Assembly (NCBI GenBank): GCA_025331565.1
Contig: JAFREQ010000009.1
Location: forward strand, 3,709,501-3,773,500
Source of the DNA: Holacanthus passer
Lineage: Eukaryota; Chordata; Actinopteri; Pomacanthidae
DNA length: 64,000 nt
Direction of reading: 5' to 3'
Within the stretch, counting starts at the first letter, position 1, and each line of letters opens with the position of its first letter. This document shows, in pieces, positions 37,701 through 51,045 of this stretch. The position numbers and the translations under genes are program-made. The notes beneath the pieces are model-generated. The model saw nothing but the letters and a program-made list of their open reading frames with translations, was not told the DNA's origin and did not search any database.

Positions 37701-40700
37701 TATGGGGACACACGGCACTTTCAAGTGTTTGATTTGTGCAGAATGTTGCAGGAAAAGGCTGCATCTTCGTGTTTGTTTCTCCAAGGTCTCCTTCTTTCTC
37801 ATTCTCTCCATGTCTTCCTCTTTTCTCTTTCAAGTCTTCTGTCAGCTAACACCATTAGTTTATTCTCATAACACATAACCTTTGTCAAGTATGTTCCTTT
37901 CTGCCCTCACTATGTGTGTAGGTGCGCGGCTATGAAGCAAACACACTTCCAAGAAAGGTTGAAGACAGCAGTTGGCCTTTTCAAGTTTTTACTGGAAGCG
38001 AAGTGAAACTGTGGGAACAGTATTGCACAACAATTTAAGTTATTGTGATTAAAAATCTGAAAGTCAGACCTAATATATCGTCAAAATGAATTGAAAAAAG
38101 AATTAATTTGGTTTGAAGTACAAGTGTGTGATGGGCATGGTCTTTCCAAAATTGCTCATTGAGCCCATGTTTCTGGGGAACCACTTACACATCATTTTCA
38201 GTTTTTGGGCCCAGTTTCAGTTCAGTCTAGTTTTTTTCCCCACAAAATTCATTTCCTCCACAAACAGGTCTCCTTTTAAATAGCTCAAATTGTTGGCGTG
38301 ATAAAACACTATTGAATCAGAACTATACCAAAAATAATTGTTGTTTTAACACCAAAGCTGCCACCTAACACCAGGTCCTGTGAGAAATATTATCACGGCA
38401 GATTATCGCTGGGTCTTGTTGTGTAACAACTCCGTTGGAAAGGAAGTTACTTTTATCATTTCCTTAAATGAGTCAAAGCTGTAGCTTGTGGGCACAAATG
38501 TGCAATGTGGAATAGACACCAAGATAAATACAAGCTAAAAGAGACATTTGTCAGCTTGTGATGAGACTATGGGTTTCCACTGGTTTCTATATAAAGGCTT
38601 ACTAAACAAACCACCAAAGTCAGTAGAGAAAAACATTCTCATTGCATCCACACTTAGGCTTTTGAATATATTGTTAGTCAGGGTGAGTGTCAAGCTACAA
38701 TTTGGGATAAATCTGGCTTACATCTTGCTGGGTGCGTGCATTCATGGTGCTTCAGAGTCAGCATGGTACCATCTGTGCTCATCAGTGGCCTCTGTGAGCT
38801 AACTGAGGATGACTGGGACTACCGCACCACCACCACATCCTCCATGCTAGCCTCCCGATGCTTAGCAGTCCTAACTTTAATGAAAAACACTTTCATGCAA
38901 GCATGGAGTCCAAAAACATGCATGCATACATACATGCACGCACACAAGCACATTTTATGGGGTTAAAGGCATCGGAGAGCTTTTTGTGGTGCCAGTGACA
39001 CTTCTGAACTTCTATGACAAATGTTCTATGACCGATTCTTCTCCACCCCCTCTGTGCTCTGCTCCTTCGAACTTCTCTCTAGTGAGGTGGAGCCACATTA
39101 TTTTTCAACCACATGGGAATCCCTCCCTCCCTTCCTGGGGGAAATATGACAGCTCCTCAACCCCTCTATGCTCCTCTCTCCCTACTGTGGTCAGTGCTGA
39201 ACAGAAACAGAGTCTGGTTATGATCAGCCCTTTAGTCGGCACGGCTGCAATGCGTCATCTGCCATATGCTGCGGTTGCTGGTTTCTCCATGGCCTCACAG
39301 TCTATAAGCCTAAACCAATATCCAGTACGAGGAATAAGTGCTTCTCCCATTGATTTGATGCACTGCCATTGGCTCATGCCATTAAAGCCATATTCACACA
39401 TGCGCTGCCATCCTAAACTCTTCCAGACATTAGCCGGATGAACTGTATGTGTGGATGCAAATGTCAGAATCAGTCGAACAGGACATTAACCTGACTTCAC
39501 CTGGCCAGCCCCCTGGTACAAAGTCCATGCAATGTTTGATTGAGCTCATGCGTGAACAGAGGAGGTCATAGTCTGGGGAATTGGCAGCGAGCGAGTGGAT
39601 GTAATGATGATGTTTACCTGCATATTGCTTTCCACTCCTTCGCTGATATTGTGGATACATGTACTGCAGGATTGACATGAACACAAAGACAATCATCATA
39701 ACGGATGAGTTGCCTTCCTCCTCCTGCACGTTCTACCCAGGTGCCACCCCTTGTCTAAACCTAACAGAGTATTTACAGTCGGTGAGAACGCGTCAATCTG
39801 CTGTTGTGTGTTACATGTGTGAAAGGGCAAATTTGGATAATATTTGGACCTGATCCTCCAGACATTTTCCTTCCATATGAGAAATCAACTTAAGCATTTC
39901 TGGTGCCTGAAAATTATGAAAGAAATCAATCATTCAAGCTTTCTCTCATGAGTATTTTACCTTAAAAAAACACCACTATGTCTATTTAGGTTGTCTGGTG
40001 TTTTTTTGCTCTGTCATTTTTTTCTACTAATAACTGTTCTTAGATCCAACTTCATGTATCAGCCAGGTTCTATTACAGATCCAGCCAGCATCGCCCAAAG
40101 CTGAGCCAACGGCAGCAAGAAGAGACTGACACACACCATGCCATGTACAAAACAGTTTGTAAATTTTTAATATGTGAATCTGGGGCACTTTCTTTTTGAG
40201 GACTCAGAGATACTTATTGATGACTGACATCAAAAGCATCACAAACCACAGTACATATAACACATATATATTCTGCACATATTCTACTGAAGCACAAATT
40301 TGACTTTTGTTCTTGGCACACACAATATACTTTATTATAATTCACCTTTTGAAGCCCAGTGCATGATGCATGACTGATGACTACTCAAAATAAAAGGAAA
40401 CACATGCAGGAGTCTTTTTGGATTTCTGATTAAACCTCACCATATGAGGTGGAGGAAGGAAGCAGTGCAAGACATTAGGCTTTGCCAACATCAAACCAGT
40501 CCACTAACCACCTAAGCTTGACAATCTTAATCTGACAAACTGGTGCGGTTCATTACTATTTCATTGATGTATGAACTTGAAAACTTGTAACAAAAGCCTC
40601 CAGAGAGTCTTTAAATCCAAGCACACCCTTGAAGACTCATCTGAGACAAGGCTCAGACATCTTTTCATCATCTTAAGAGGAATCCTGAGGTTTCAGCCCC

Positions 40701-42032
40701 TGTAGTGAATTTGTGTAATGTGAGCAGCAGAGTGCACAAATTTTTTTGATACACCTCTCTCCCAAATCTATCCAAACCTCCCACTCGTATTTCACACATT
40801 TCAACTTCACTCTCACTTGTTTCTTCCAAAAACTTGCACATTTTAAGCTCCTTCCAGTGTATTTTACATATGCATGCTGTTTTATTCCTGTGGTGCTTAT
40901 GACTAAGGGATTCACAAAAAGCTGTGCATGAATGAGAAGTTGCTCTAGATAAGAAAGTCAGCTCAATGCCAGCTTAACATGAGTGTAATCTCATCTTTCA
41001 GCATCAGGTAGTGTCTGTGAAAGTTGAAAGCGATAACAGCAGGAGAGCCTGTCCACACCTGACCTCCTTTTCAACATTTACTCAACAAAGTAAATCACAA
41101 ATGACAAACTGGAGTGTTGAAATATAAAACATTAAATACTGGGAAAAAAGACAAAGACGGAGCGAGGAAGACGATGGGAAAAGAAACAAGAAGATTGGGG
41201 AACACATTGAGGGAGGGGGGGGACAAAGAGAGAGGCCTAAAGATGAGCAATTTCATTTCAAGAGTGAAGGAAGCGAGAGAAGTTAATCCATTTCATAGTC
41301 ACCCACCACACCACCCTTCATATGTGGTCTGTGGGAGTGGCAGGGGCTGGGCTGGCCTAGATACATGCAAAATGAATAAAGCCATAATATCCTTTGATAC
41401 AAGTCTTTGAAACATGTTCAGCTCCGAGCAGCATCTGTTCCTACTTTTAATCTGGTTTGGGTGTTTCTCTAAATACATTCAAGTATTATCATCATCAGCA
41501 GGCGTTATGGTTATGGGGATGTGACGTGATCAATGGAATGCACAAATTTGGTGGAAAATGATGTCAATAATCCCTCTTAATTCAATTTGTCACTGTACGT
41601 ATTTACAGTAACTCTGTCAGAGGTTATGGGATGTATCAAGCGGCACCTGAGAGAAAAATATGATATAAATCCAACAATGTCAATTAATAATAAAGCAACT
41701 GACTTGGGTGCATATCTGAGAAAGCAGAGGTTTGATACTTGGCTCACACCGAGCTCTATCTCCAACAATCTGTCCTATGTGGCCTATTTAGCCCGACCAA
41801 CATTCAGAATGTGAAAACGACCAGACCTCAAAGTGTGTGAAGCCTCTCCCCGTGCTCGTCATTACCATGTTTGTTTATCTACTGCTCGCTCCCTCAGAGG
41901 AACACCCAGCCTTGTTAAGGAGGGAGAAGAAAGCTTTAAAAGTGGAAATAAGGCATACATTTCAGTCCGGTCCCAGGACGACGAGCGGTACTGAGCTATT
42001 TCCATAATAGTAGCTTAACGGGAGCTAGCCGG

Positions 42033-42074
42033 CTGAGCGAGGGGCACGTCGCCCTCATTAAGGCACTCGCTCAG
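42033..42074. repeat. nested GC-rich inverted repeat
   Basis: CTGAGCGAG (42033-42041) pairs with CTCGCTCAG (42066-42074). Inside the loop, GGGC (42042-42045) can pair with GCCC (42051-42054). It lies in a CpG-containing patch within AT-rich DNA. Confidence 0.8.
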
Positions 42075-43054
42075 GAACAGATTAGCGCTTCATTAACATA
42101 CAGAGAGAAGCGGGGGAAATTACCACTCTCCATTTCACAGTCTAAAAGGCAGGCAAAGACCAGAGTTAGAGATAAGTGGTGGGGAAAAGATGGACCCAAT
42201 TTGGGAAAAGATAAAAATCGATGTATGGTATAAAATTTGCTATTAAGGTTTCCTGAATGTCTCGGACCGTGAATGCGCAAGAGAGTTACCTCTCTGTCAG
42301 TCTGTAACCACATTCCTCATATTCTTTGTCAATTCCTCTTTTAATCTCTGTTTTTACCACCTCTGTCACTCTCCTACATGCCCACTGCCCCTTGTTTCTC
42401 AGAAAGAGGCCTGACTTGGCTTCATTATATTAGTTAGAAGAGAATAAAAGTGGCTGCCCTGGCATGCATTGGTCCTACTTTCTAATACCATAAGTCCCTG
42501 TACCACCCGCATCAACAAAGCCAGACTTCCCTCCTCCTAATTAGTCTAGTGCTAAAGGGGAAGGAGACCCAGTAGGACAGTGTGCTGAACAATGAACCAA
42601 CTTCTAAAGAAGTCAACCTGCTGGCAGGGCAGGTCATACTAAAGCTATAAATCCAAAAGTTTATTTATAATAAGCTCCTTAAACTACACGACAATGCACT
42701 TAAGACGACGATTTGATGTTCATTTCACTTGGAAAATGTGCTGGCTATAATGTGGTGGCTGCAGTTCCTCTCTGTCCATTCAGATTCAAAAGTCAGAGAT
42801 CAAAAAGCAAGTTTTGCAAAAAGGATTAATTAGCCTTTTGCAGCAGCGAATTAGTTTAAAAAAAAAAAAGACCAAAATGGTCAAACAAAGCCTCTGAGAA
42901 ACACTGCTATTAGGCATTTTCAAGCTAATTCTCCAAATGTGTGTGGACACTGTGTGCAACAAATTCCTGTACCGTTCGCCTGCCCTTCACCTTCTCATGT
43001 CCTAATCTTTAAGTCACAAATTCCACTGAAGTGTTTTTAACCTTTAGATTTATT

Positions 43055-43480
43055 GGGCCTAATTAGTGAAACTACCTGTCATAAGAAGGCAAAAATATCC
43101 TGAGTCTCACTGGAAAAACCAAAACTTAATTTGAAGAAGTGTCCAATTAGGAAAGCTACCTGCAATAGGACACTACCATAAGGAAGAAATGAACTTTTCT
43201 AACCTCTAACTTTGTCTTGTGACTTTTGCACACTTCTGTCCTAATGTCCACGACCTTCACAAAACTAAATATTTTAACTTTTCTAAAATCTTTAATTAGG
43301 GAGAGACCTGCCATCACATTCTGACCCATTAACATTAGGATGATCTGAACCTCTCCCTTTACTTACCTGGATCATGAATGAACCTAATGCAAATTGTATA
43401 ATAAAAATGTGTTTTTCTAATATTTTGACTTTTGCTGCGATCTAATTAGTGAAACAGCTTGTCATCAGAATCTGACAAAT
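43055..43480 (+). repeat. periodic AATTAG motif series
   Basis: AATTAG followed by GRRA and a CTGYCAT-like word occurs at 43061, 43145, 43294 and 43444. The last three spacings are 149 and 150 bp. The first and fourth are closest: AATTAGTGAAACTACCTGTC against AATTAGTGAAACAGCTTGTC. Upstream of the third and fourth, AATATTTTAACTTTTC and AATATTTTGACTTTTG also match. Confidence 0.6.
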
Positions 43481-44814
43481 AAAAAGAAAACCATGGAAAA
43501 CATACATCACTTGCTCCCTTTCCTCTTTGTTCCCCTGTCATTAAATAACATAGCCCCACCTAGTCATACAATACAGTGCCCTGTTTCCCTACGTATAACT
43601 ATATGCTCCTGACACCTTGTCTTTCTCTTTCCTGGGCTCTTTGGGAGGCAGCTGATTATGTAAAGGTTGGCGGGGTTATTATTACCTACACAGTCTGAGC
43701 TGACTTTAGACAGGAGGCACTCAGACTGAACAATGTGCTCTAGGCTAATGAGCTGTGCTTCATTCTATAAAGGAAAGAATAAGTCTCAAAGCTGTGAAGT
43801 CAAACTTACTGAAGCCACATTACCCTTACAGGAGAGTCATTTTACACTGGAAAATCTCTGAGTCACTATTTCACTGTTTTCACCTCAGAAACATATCCAT
43901 GGAAACAGGTTTTACTTAAACCTAAACCAAGAGGAAAGGTCAAACACGAGATTAAAGCCAAGAGTAAGTTTATAGCTTCGCTGGTTTGTGATCAGTGGTG
44001 ACAATATCACACTGGGGTGCTCCAGATCAGTGCTAGAGCTACATACTACAGCACGCCTTGTCACAAGCTTGAGGAGCTATACCATTTATAACGATGATTA
44101 AAGAGCTAATCCATTAATATAACATGCAACTTCCAGCATTTTAAAATGAAAAGTAATAAAAAGGCAAATTATAAAGAGAAAGTTTTGGAGTCTGCTACCA
44201 TTCTTCAGCAGATATACTCTTTGAGTCATTAAAAATGCAATGAACAGTGAAATAACCCAAAAAAAATTTCCTCCACAATTTTGCATTATTTATTTTTTCA
44301 TCCAATTTTCACCAATTTTGTGATATTGACTTTCAAATTTTGGCTGTGGGATTTTTTGGTATTTTGAATAATTTGTTAAATTTTCTAGCAGATTTGTAAA
44401 GAGGAAGCACTTGTCTAACCAGGGAAATTGTTAAATTGACACACAAAGCCACAAACTATATAGAGATTACATCTCTGGTGCAAGGTGACACTTCAGGTCA
44501 TACTTGAATGAATGAATTAACTACTTCTCTTGTACACTACTGCCCTCCTCTCCCTAAAACACCTGTACACTGTGTCAGTATGGCTACAGACAGGATTAAA
44601 TAATAAATGAACCATGCAGACAAGACCATTACAGGCAGTGAGAGCACTGATTTACAACATAATGAGCTCAACCTGTGCTGTGCGGTTCAGTCACATGTGA
44701 AACAATCACCTCTTATTAGCTTGTGGTATATCTTTGGTGTCAGAGTCAGCCGCCGAGCTGTAAACTGAGGTGCAAGCGAGAAATCATGCAGACATGTAAT
44801 CTTGTTGTGTAACA

Positions 44815-44936
44815 ATAAAGGAATAGTTAGACATTTCAGGAAATGCACTTTTGGCTTTAGTGGTTTTGAGGGAATGAGAGACAGACATAAGAGTGGTATC
44901 AATCTTTTCATCTAACCCTTGGCAAGAAAGCAAATT
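44815..44936 (+). repeat. teleost interspersed repeat with an internal inversion
   Basis: AAAGGAATAGTTAGACATTT and CAGGAAATGCACTTT read in one direction. GAGTGGTATCAATCTTTTCA and TCTAACCCTTGGCAAGAAAG then read as the reverse complement of what normally follows in the fish consensus I remember. Confidence 0.6.
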
Positions 44937-45174
44937 AAGGCTAGACGATAATTCAATATTATTATTTATTGACTTTCAACAACAATCAAAACTCTTTTGT
45001 CCAAATTAATGATTGTAAGCAGATGTAAAACTACTAAAACTAAGGGACTGGGTTCTTGAAGTTTTTGCTTTAAATGTGAGAAGAGTTTTGTCTGATGTAA
45101 TGCAAATCAGTGGACCCACATCAACTTGATAGACAAAACACACACCATCAGGGGCCATGAAGTACCTGTCGTAT

Positions 45175-45331
45175 TCAATCGTATCACAGAATCTTCCTCA
45201 GCAGATGGACTTTTAAGTCAACTTTGAGTCAACTTTTAAGTCAATGTGGACAAGAAAAACATGCACAAAAAATGTAAATTTAGAAGAAATCTACAAGACA
45301 TCTTCTAAGGAAGATCCTGTGATACAATTGA
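45175..45331. mobile_element. 33-bp inverted-repeat element
   Basis: TCAATCGTATCACAGAATCT... (45175-45207) pairs with the reverse complement of 45299-45331, about 28 of 33 positions, around a 91-nt interior. The interior carries a small TTTTAAGTCAA/TTTGAGTCAA tandem. It resembles a fish MITE containing GGAAGATCCTGTGATACAAT. Confidence 0.65.
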
Positions 45332-46375
45332 AAGCTCTAGAACAAATACTAAATTAGTCTTGGGGCGAGATTGTTTAGTCAACTACTGTTTCCAAGGAAA
45401 AGAATTTATAAATTTAATATTATGATATGAAATAATATCATCTACATATGATAATGTGACTCATTTTAAGAGCAGAATAGAAGTCACACTTTTGTCACAG
45501 CAATAGGCACAATATCTGGATGCTATAATGCATTCTTGAAATAAAATCCAACCCTGCAAAATAACATCACAGACCTAACTCATCCCAATGCAGTAGCCTA
45601 GATTCTTTTTTCTCTTTCAACATCTCACAGAAGGAAAAAAAAAAAAACAGATATGAAAGCTTTGATTGTACTTTATCCTTGAAGTGTGAAAAAGTAAACG
45701 AAGCCCAAGCAAAGCGAAAGAGGGGGGGAAAAAACGGTGGAAAAGAAGCTTCAGGTGTCATCCAGATTCCACAGCCGTCCTTTAGTCTTTCATGACCAAA
45801 TCAAAACATACCCAGTGTCTCTCGTCTTCATTGTCAACCCCTTTACCATCTCTCTCCCTGCCCCTGCTCCTCCATCCATCTATCAACCCATGTTTTTCTA
45901 ACCTGAACAACACACACACGCTCATACACGTACTGAGATGACACAAATACTACACATGGCTGCGTGCTCACATACACACATACATGCCAGACAGACAGGT
46001 TCACATCATCACCACCTTTAACCCTTCCTGTCTCCACACTGAAGTTGTGATAGCCCCCCAAGACGTGAGAGACAGTGGAAGCGCAGCCTGTGCCGAGCCT
46101 GCTGAAACACTAGAGCGGCTTTTAAGCCACGCTTTCACTATCTCAGGTCAAAATGCTTTCTGCTGGAGGAAGCTCATCATCTCACAAACTTTGGAAAGGT
46201 CTGTGAAAGGTTTTCCCATGTTTCAAGTCGAGGTTGCGTGCCGTCTCTCTCAAAAATGGATGACTTCTGTTGACTTACATTGAGTGCCTCGCTGAAAATG
46301 CAATTTCCGAGCTGAACTTTGCCATTTACCTGTGGGGGTACGGTAAGGTGCCATCTAACTTTAAAACTCTTAGTG

Positions 46376-46511
46376 GCGGCTGTGTTAATAATAAACTCTA
46401 TTCCGTGTTACAGGTATGTGAACCAAAACCTCAGCCTCATGCCACAGACACCTAATTTGGGATATTCAAGATAACTCAAGAGTTTTAAAACTCTATGAGT
46501 AACACAGCCGC
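46376..46511. repeat. imperfect inverted repeat
   Basis: GCGGCTGTGTTA (46376-46387) is the exact reverse complement of TAACACAGCCGC (46500-46511). The arms extend weakly through AATAAACTC and GAGTTTTAA. It could be a small MITE; family unknown. Confidence 0.6.
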
Positions 46512-46592
46512 TGGCAAGACTGAAATATTCCTTCAGATAGAATTAACTAAGTTTCAAACCATTTGTGACAAAGATGAACCCTTAAAAAGGTA

Positions 46593-46627
<35 letters not shown>

Positions 46628-46636
46628 TGTGTGTGG
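46593..46636. repeat. (GT)n microsatellite
   Basis: A GT array of about 44 bp interrupted once by ATG. Confidence 0.95.
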
Positions 46637-49600
46637 TAACTGACTCCCTTTGAGGGCTTCTCCCATCCCTGCTGTGACTAAAAGGATTGTGGGGATTTTT
46701 GACGTAATGGCAGAGAGAGAAAACTTCGTTGGGAGCCACTGCCAAAAGGCAGAGGAGGATTTTTTTTTTACATCTTCACCATCCCTACCCCACTTTCCTC
46801 CTTCTTCATGTCTTCTCCCTCCTCCTCCTCACTATGCTATCTCTTCATTCTGCTCTCCACACCGATGTGTCTTTTTAGAGGCTTCACAGCCTGGGTGTCT
46901 TATCGAGGTTTCCCAGGTCTACGGGCGAGGCTGAGGAGAAGCTACTGTCAACCCCACTCTGCTATCAGCCCCGTGGCAGTCACAATGAGGCTGACATGCA
47001 TACTCAAGCAAGCACATTTACACAGATGCACATGGAAATAAATGCACACACGCACACACACACAGGTTTATCAACCCCAAACAAAAGTCTGGTTTAGACG
47101 AGAGTCATTTTCCTACAGGGCTTCAGCAGAAAGAAAAATTGTGCTTAATGGACATTATTGTAAAAATGCTTTATGAAAACTGTCAAGAGGAACCAGACCA
47201 GTAAATAGAGACTGGATGAAGCTTACAACAAGCTGACAGCTTATTCAAATAAGATGCTGAATGCATCTAAATCCTATCCAGTCAGTGAAAGGAAATGCAT
47301 ATGAAGGGCATTATTGCCAAAGTGATTTTAAGGAATACATTTTCATATTATAAGATTGGTGACAGGCCAGACAAACTGAGACAGGCGACATGAAAATACA
47401 TGCAGGCTGTTTAGTCCTTTGTCCATTGTTCTCTCAGGATCTGCAGGTGTGATTAGCAGACAAACAAGTTGAACCACCTCACTGTTTTACTAGGTGACCC
47501 AGGAATCACACACACACAAACACACTGGAATAAATTCTTACGTACTTGGAGATGAAATCTGTGGAGGGTATGTGAGTTGGAAGGAGGAAAAGGTGGGTGT
47601 GCCGTAGCATGACGGAGAAACACATTTCCGCATATTAAAAAATACTACACCCAAATGAGCTTCGGTTGGCAGAAGGCATCTAAAAACGTACAAGCATGCC
47701 AGAAAGATCAGCCAGGGTCATCAATCTCTATCTTACGGACATGAAAACTTCCTGGCTGAGAGAGTTTGTCACTAACATCTCTTCATATAAAGAGACTTTA
47801 ATTTAAGTTAACATTTATAAGATGTGTAAAATCATTAGCGACTCCATAAGGCTTTAAGCAAAGTTATATATGTTACACTTCCTCTTAAAAGCAGCACCCA
47901 GTGACCAACTTCACCTCCATGGTCAAGGGCAACAGAGTATTCCCAATATCTAACATTTTGGGATTGGAAAAAAACTGCACCCAGGGAAAAAACATAGAAC
48001 TGCAGGAAGAACATGATGTGCAAAAGAACTAGTAAGTTTTGCAAGGCTTTCACACTCTTCTTCCATGCTGCATGATCAACAAGCTTGTGAGGCTTCTCTA
48101 CATGCTTATTTTACACCTTACAGATCATGTTCAAAGTGGCAATAAGAAATAGCAGAGATTTTATATCTTTCAGATTACCTCAGACAAAAATAGAAAAAAT
48201 AGCCCCTGTACCCAAAATGAGAAAAATATTGCCTTGGTGAGTTGAGGCGTGTGACATTTACCTCTGTTAACCTTTGTTTTCTGTGGATTTTCTGTGACAG
48301 TTGCAGCAAAGTAAAATCCCAGCTGTTTTACATTGTAGAGAGTCCAGCTGCCCTGATATACACAACAGGATGAGATGGAAATCACCTGCAGGATGCTCTT
48401 ATAATAGTCAGTGGAGATGTTTGTGTGACAGGGTCTGAAGAGCACCGATATCATACATATAAACATAAGATATGAGTTCAAGAAAGAGTGCGCATTAGTA
48501 TTTGTGTGTTGCTGCTTTGTTGTGCACACGCTCTTACATATGTGTGCGAAGGGGCCAAAGCCTCTGAAACATCGAGGCAGAAGACGCCTACATAAACAAG
48601 TGGGTTCTGACACTTGTACTAGGACTTAGAACAATGAGGATTATTTCTGTACACCCACCACCACTGGCATGTTCTGGCCTATCTGACAAGCTGTCATCTT
48701 CAGCATTGTTCCCTCTGTGCTATTGCATAGTGACAAATGGTACGAACAAAACTGTTTGTGTAGGAGAATAGCACAGATTTAAGACAAAATGTCACACTGC
48801 AATACATAATCTCTGCCATTGGCAATCATTTCAAAAGCCAAGCTAGAGCCATTTGTATTGAATCTACCTACACTGGTATTACTATATCAAATATAGAGCA
48901 GAATGCCTCATTGGTGCTGTCAGATATCTTAAATGGTAGTCCATTACCATTCACATCAACTGTACAATGCTACTGCTAATGTCCAAAACAGCGCCGATAG
49001 CTACCACCTATCTTAAAACAATAAGTTTGTTGTCTTTAAAGCCAGTCAGTTTTAGTTGGCTCTTAACAACACATTATTCAAACTTAAAATGAACGCAGCC
49101 TTCAAGCTGTTGAACCACTACCAAGTCACAGCTGGGAGCAACTTGGAAGGTTTTTAAAGTTGGTTTAAAATGTGGGGATATATTAAAATCACTGGCAGGG
49201 ATTATGGGGCCACAGTTGTGTGTGTGTGTGTGTGTGTATGTGTGTGAGTGTGTTGCACATCTGTTTCCACAAGATGCTTGTACAACATGAGAGTGCATGT
49301 GAATCTGCGTGCGTGTGTGTAGCATCATTAGAGGAAGGTCAGCGTGACACTAGCAACACTACTTCATAAATAATGTAGAACGATAGAATTAGACTTTGTA
49401 ATTATACCTCTCCATGGCACTATGGGTGCAGATTGCATGTATGTACGTGTGTGCATTATGTGCGCGTGTGTCTATGTGTGTGTGTTTGTATACGCTCTAA
49501 TTAGCTCCAGGAGAATAACAGTGGCTATTAAAGTGTTGCATTAGTTAAGGCTGGGGATGAAGAAGGCAGCATGGGGCTCAAAATGCCTCGGTTCATTAGA

Positions 49601-50600
49601 ATTTGAGTGGTTTTGTGTACGTGTATGTGTGGGAATAACAAAATTCACAAAACATGCGAGAGAAAGGCGAAAAAGAGAGAGACAACATCTAGAAATATGC
49701 ATGCTCACAGGCATACACTATATTTGTATGAATGAGCACGAGTGAACGGCTCATGTTTATAAAGTGTGCCTGGCAGTGAGTGTACGTGAGTGTTGCACTT
49801 GTTGCACACTGACACTTCCAATCTAGCGGCTGTGACTTAGCCTCAAACAGCACATGGTATTTGGCTGTTACTCTAATGACATTTAGCGCTGACCAACAGG
49901 GACTGCATGTCACTCCAATTAGAAGAAACACTCCCCTGTATGGCAAGCTGTTAGACAAACCTCGACTCCTCCCTGCAAATTTGAGGATGAATTATTGAAA
50001 AGGGCAAAGCTGAGCACCTTGATGAAGTTGGCACATTTGGCTGGCTGAATGGTCAAACTGACAGAGCTTGAGGAAAGAGGAAAAAGGCCACTGCTATCTC
50101 AGCAGCTCAGAGTGTAGCTGGTTCACTGGCTTTGTCTGGAAGCTGGGTCTTATCACGCGACCTACTGGGCTTCCACCCAGCTCACCAGGAAGACCACTAA
50201 TGTGATGGAAGTTAACATAATGCAAGTGAGCATCAAGATTCCAAGAACTGTCCTCATGGTGAAAGATTTTGGTGTTGCCACATGCTGAATGCAAAATGTG
50301 AGCCCTCATCGCTCCCAGGAGTCAGTAGCATATGCCCTCTGTAAATATAGTAGCAAATTAGAAAAGTTAAACAGCTGCCACTGATATCTCAGCTGTTTAG
50401 CAGAGATAAAAAGTTTTGCACATGTGATTGAGCAGTCTTAACCAGATCACACATCAACAACTGCAATGTGTCCGAAAAAAGAACGTCTTCCATATTCATC
50501 ACACCTCACATTATCAAGTGTGCGGCTGTACAATAGTTACAACACAAATTCCATTAATAAAGGCAGAATGCAACCATTTACAAATATACTGACAACGGTT
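46637..50600. other. intronic DNA, no gene recognised
   Basis: It contains (TG)n arrays at about 49217-49252 and TG-rich sequence at 49440-49490. 49495-49560 and 49840-49935 contain CTAATTAG-type words in complex sequence and may be conserved. The exon-like stretch near 48.3 kb was rejected. Confidence 0.45.
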
Positions 50601-50614
50601 TAACAAGTCTTCCT

Positions 50615-51045
50615 GAGCCCATGTAGTAATCTCCTTTATACAATCATGTGTTTGACAAAGTGTTGAACCTCTCTCCATCCTTGCTTGTGAACGACTGATC
50701 CTTTCCAGGATGAACCTTTCATACCCAATCATGATCCTATCACCTGTTACCAATGAACCTGTTTACCTGAGGAATGATCCAAACAGGTGTTTTTGGATCA
50801 GTCCACAACTTTCACAGTCTTTTGTTGCTCCTGTCCCAACTTGTTTGAAACATGCTACTGCCGTCAAATTCAGAATAAGCAGATATTTACAAAAATCTGT
50901 GAAGTTGATGAGGAAAAACATTAAATATATTGTCTTTCTACTGTTTACAATTGAGAATATCTCAGAAAGGATCAGTAAATTATCACATTCTGTTCAATTT
51001 ATGTTTTACAGAGTCCCAACTGTTTGGAATCAGGGTTGAACAATA
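50615..51045 (+). mobile_element. DNA-transposon-like teleost repeat, right end
   Basis: It contains TTGACAAAGTGTTGAACCTC, CCATCCTTGCTTGTGAAC, CCAAACAGGTGTTTTTGGAT and CAGTCTTTTGTTGCTCCTGT. It ends GTCCCAACTGTTTGGAATCA-GGGTTG. The order and spacing match a very abundant fish repeat ending TTGGAATTGGGGTTGT. The left terminus is not recognisable, so the copy seems truncated or diverged there. There is no intact transposase. Confidence 0.75.

Larger units (their letters stand above)
34141..43020. other. long mostly unique intronic stretch
   Basis: About 9 kb without any recognised exon and with few repeats. It contains candidate conserved blocks at 36300-36620 and 41950-42120, a (GACA)n run at about 36506-36523, and AT-rich DNA at 37560-37680. 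The 151-codon + ORF at 38986-39441 has no motif I recognise. Confidence 0.45.

Noticed and set aside
38986..39441. 151-codon plus-strand ORF
   Set aside because: No recognisable motif, and no clear acceptor and donor around a conserved core; consistent with chance.
48270..48360. Exon-like minus-strand stretch (GSWTLYNVKQLGF... with a GAG|GTAAAT donor) in the COMMD10 intron
   Set aside because: It enters in phase 0 but leaves in phase 1, so it cannot be spliced in frame to the certain exon at 22775-22834, and it does not resemble any COMMD10 segment I know.
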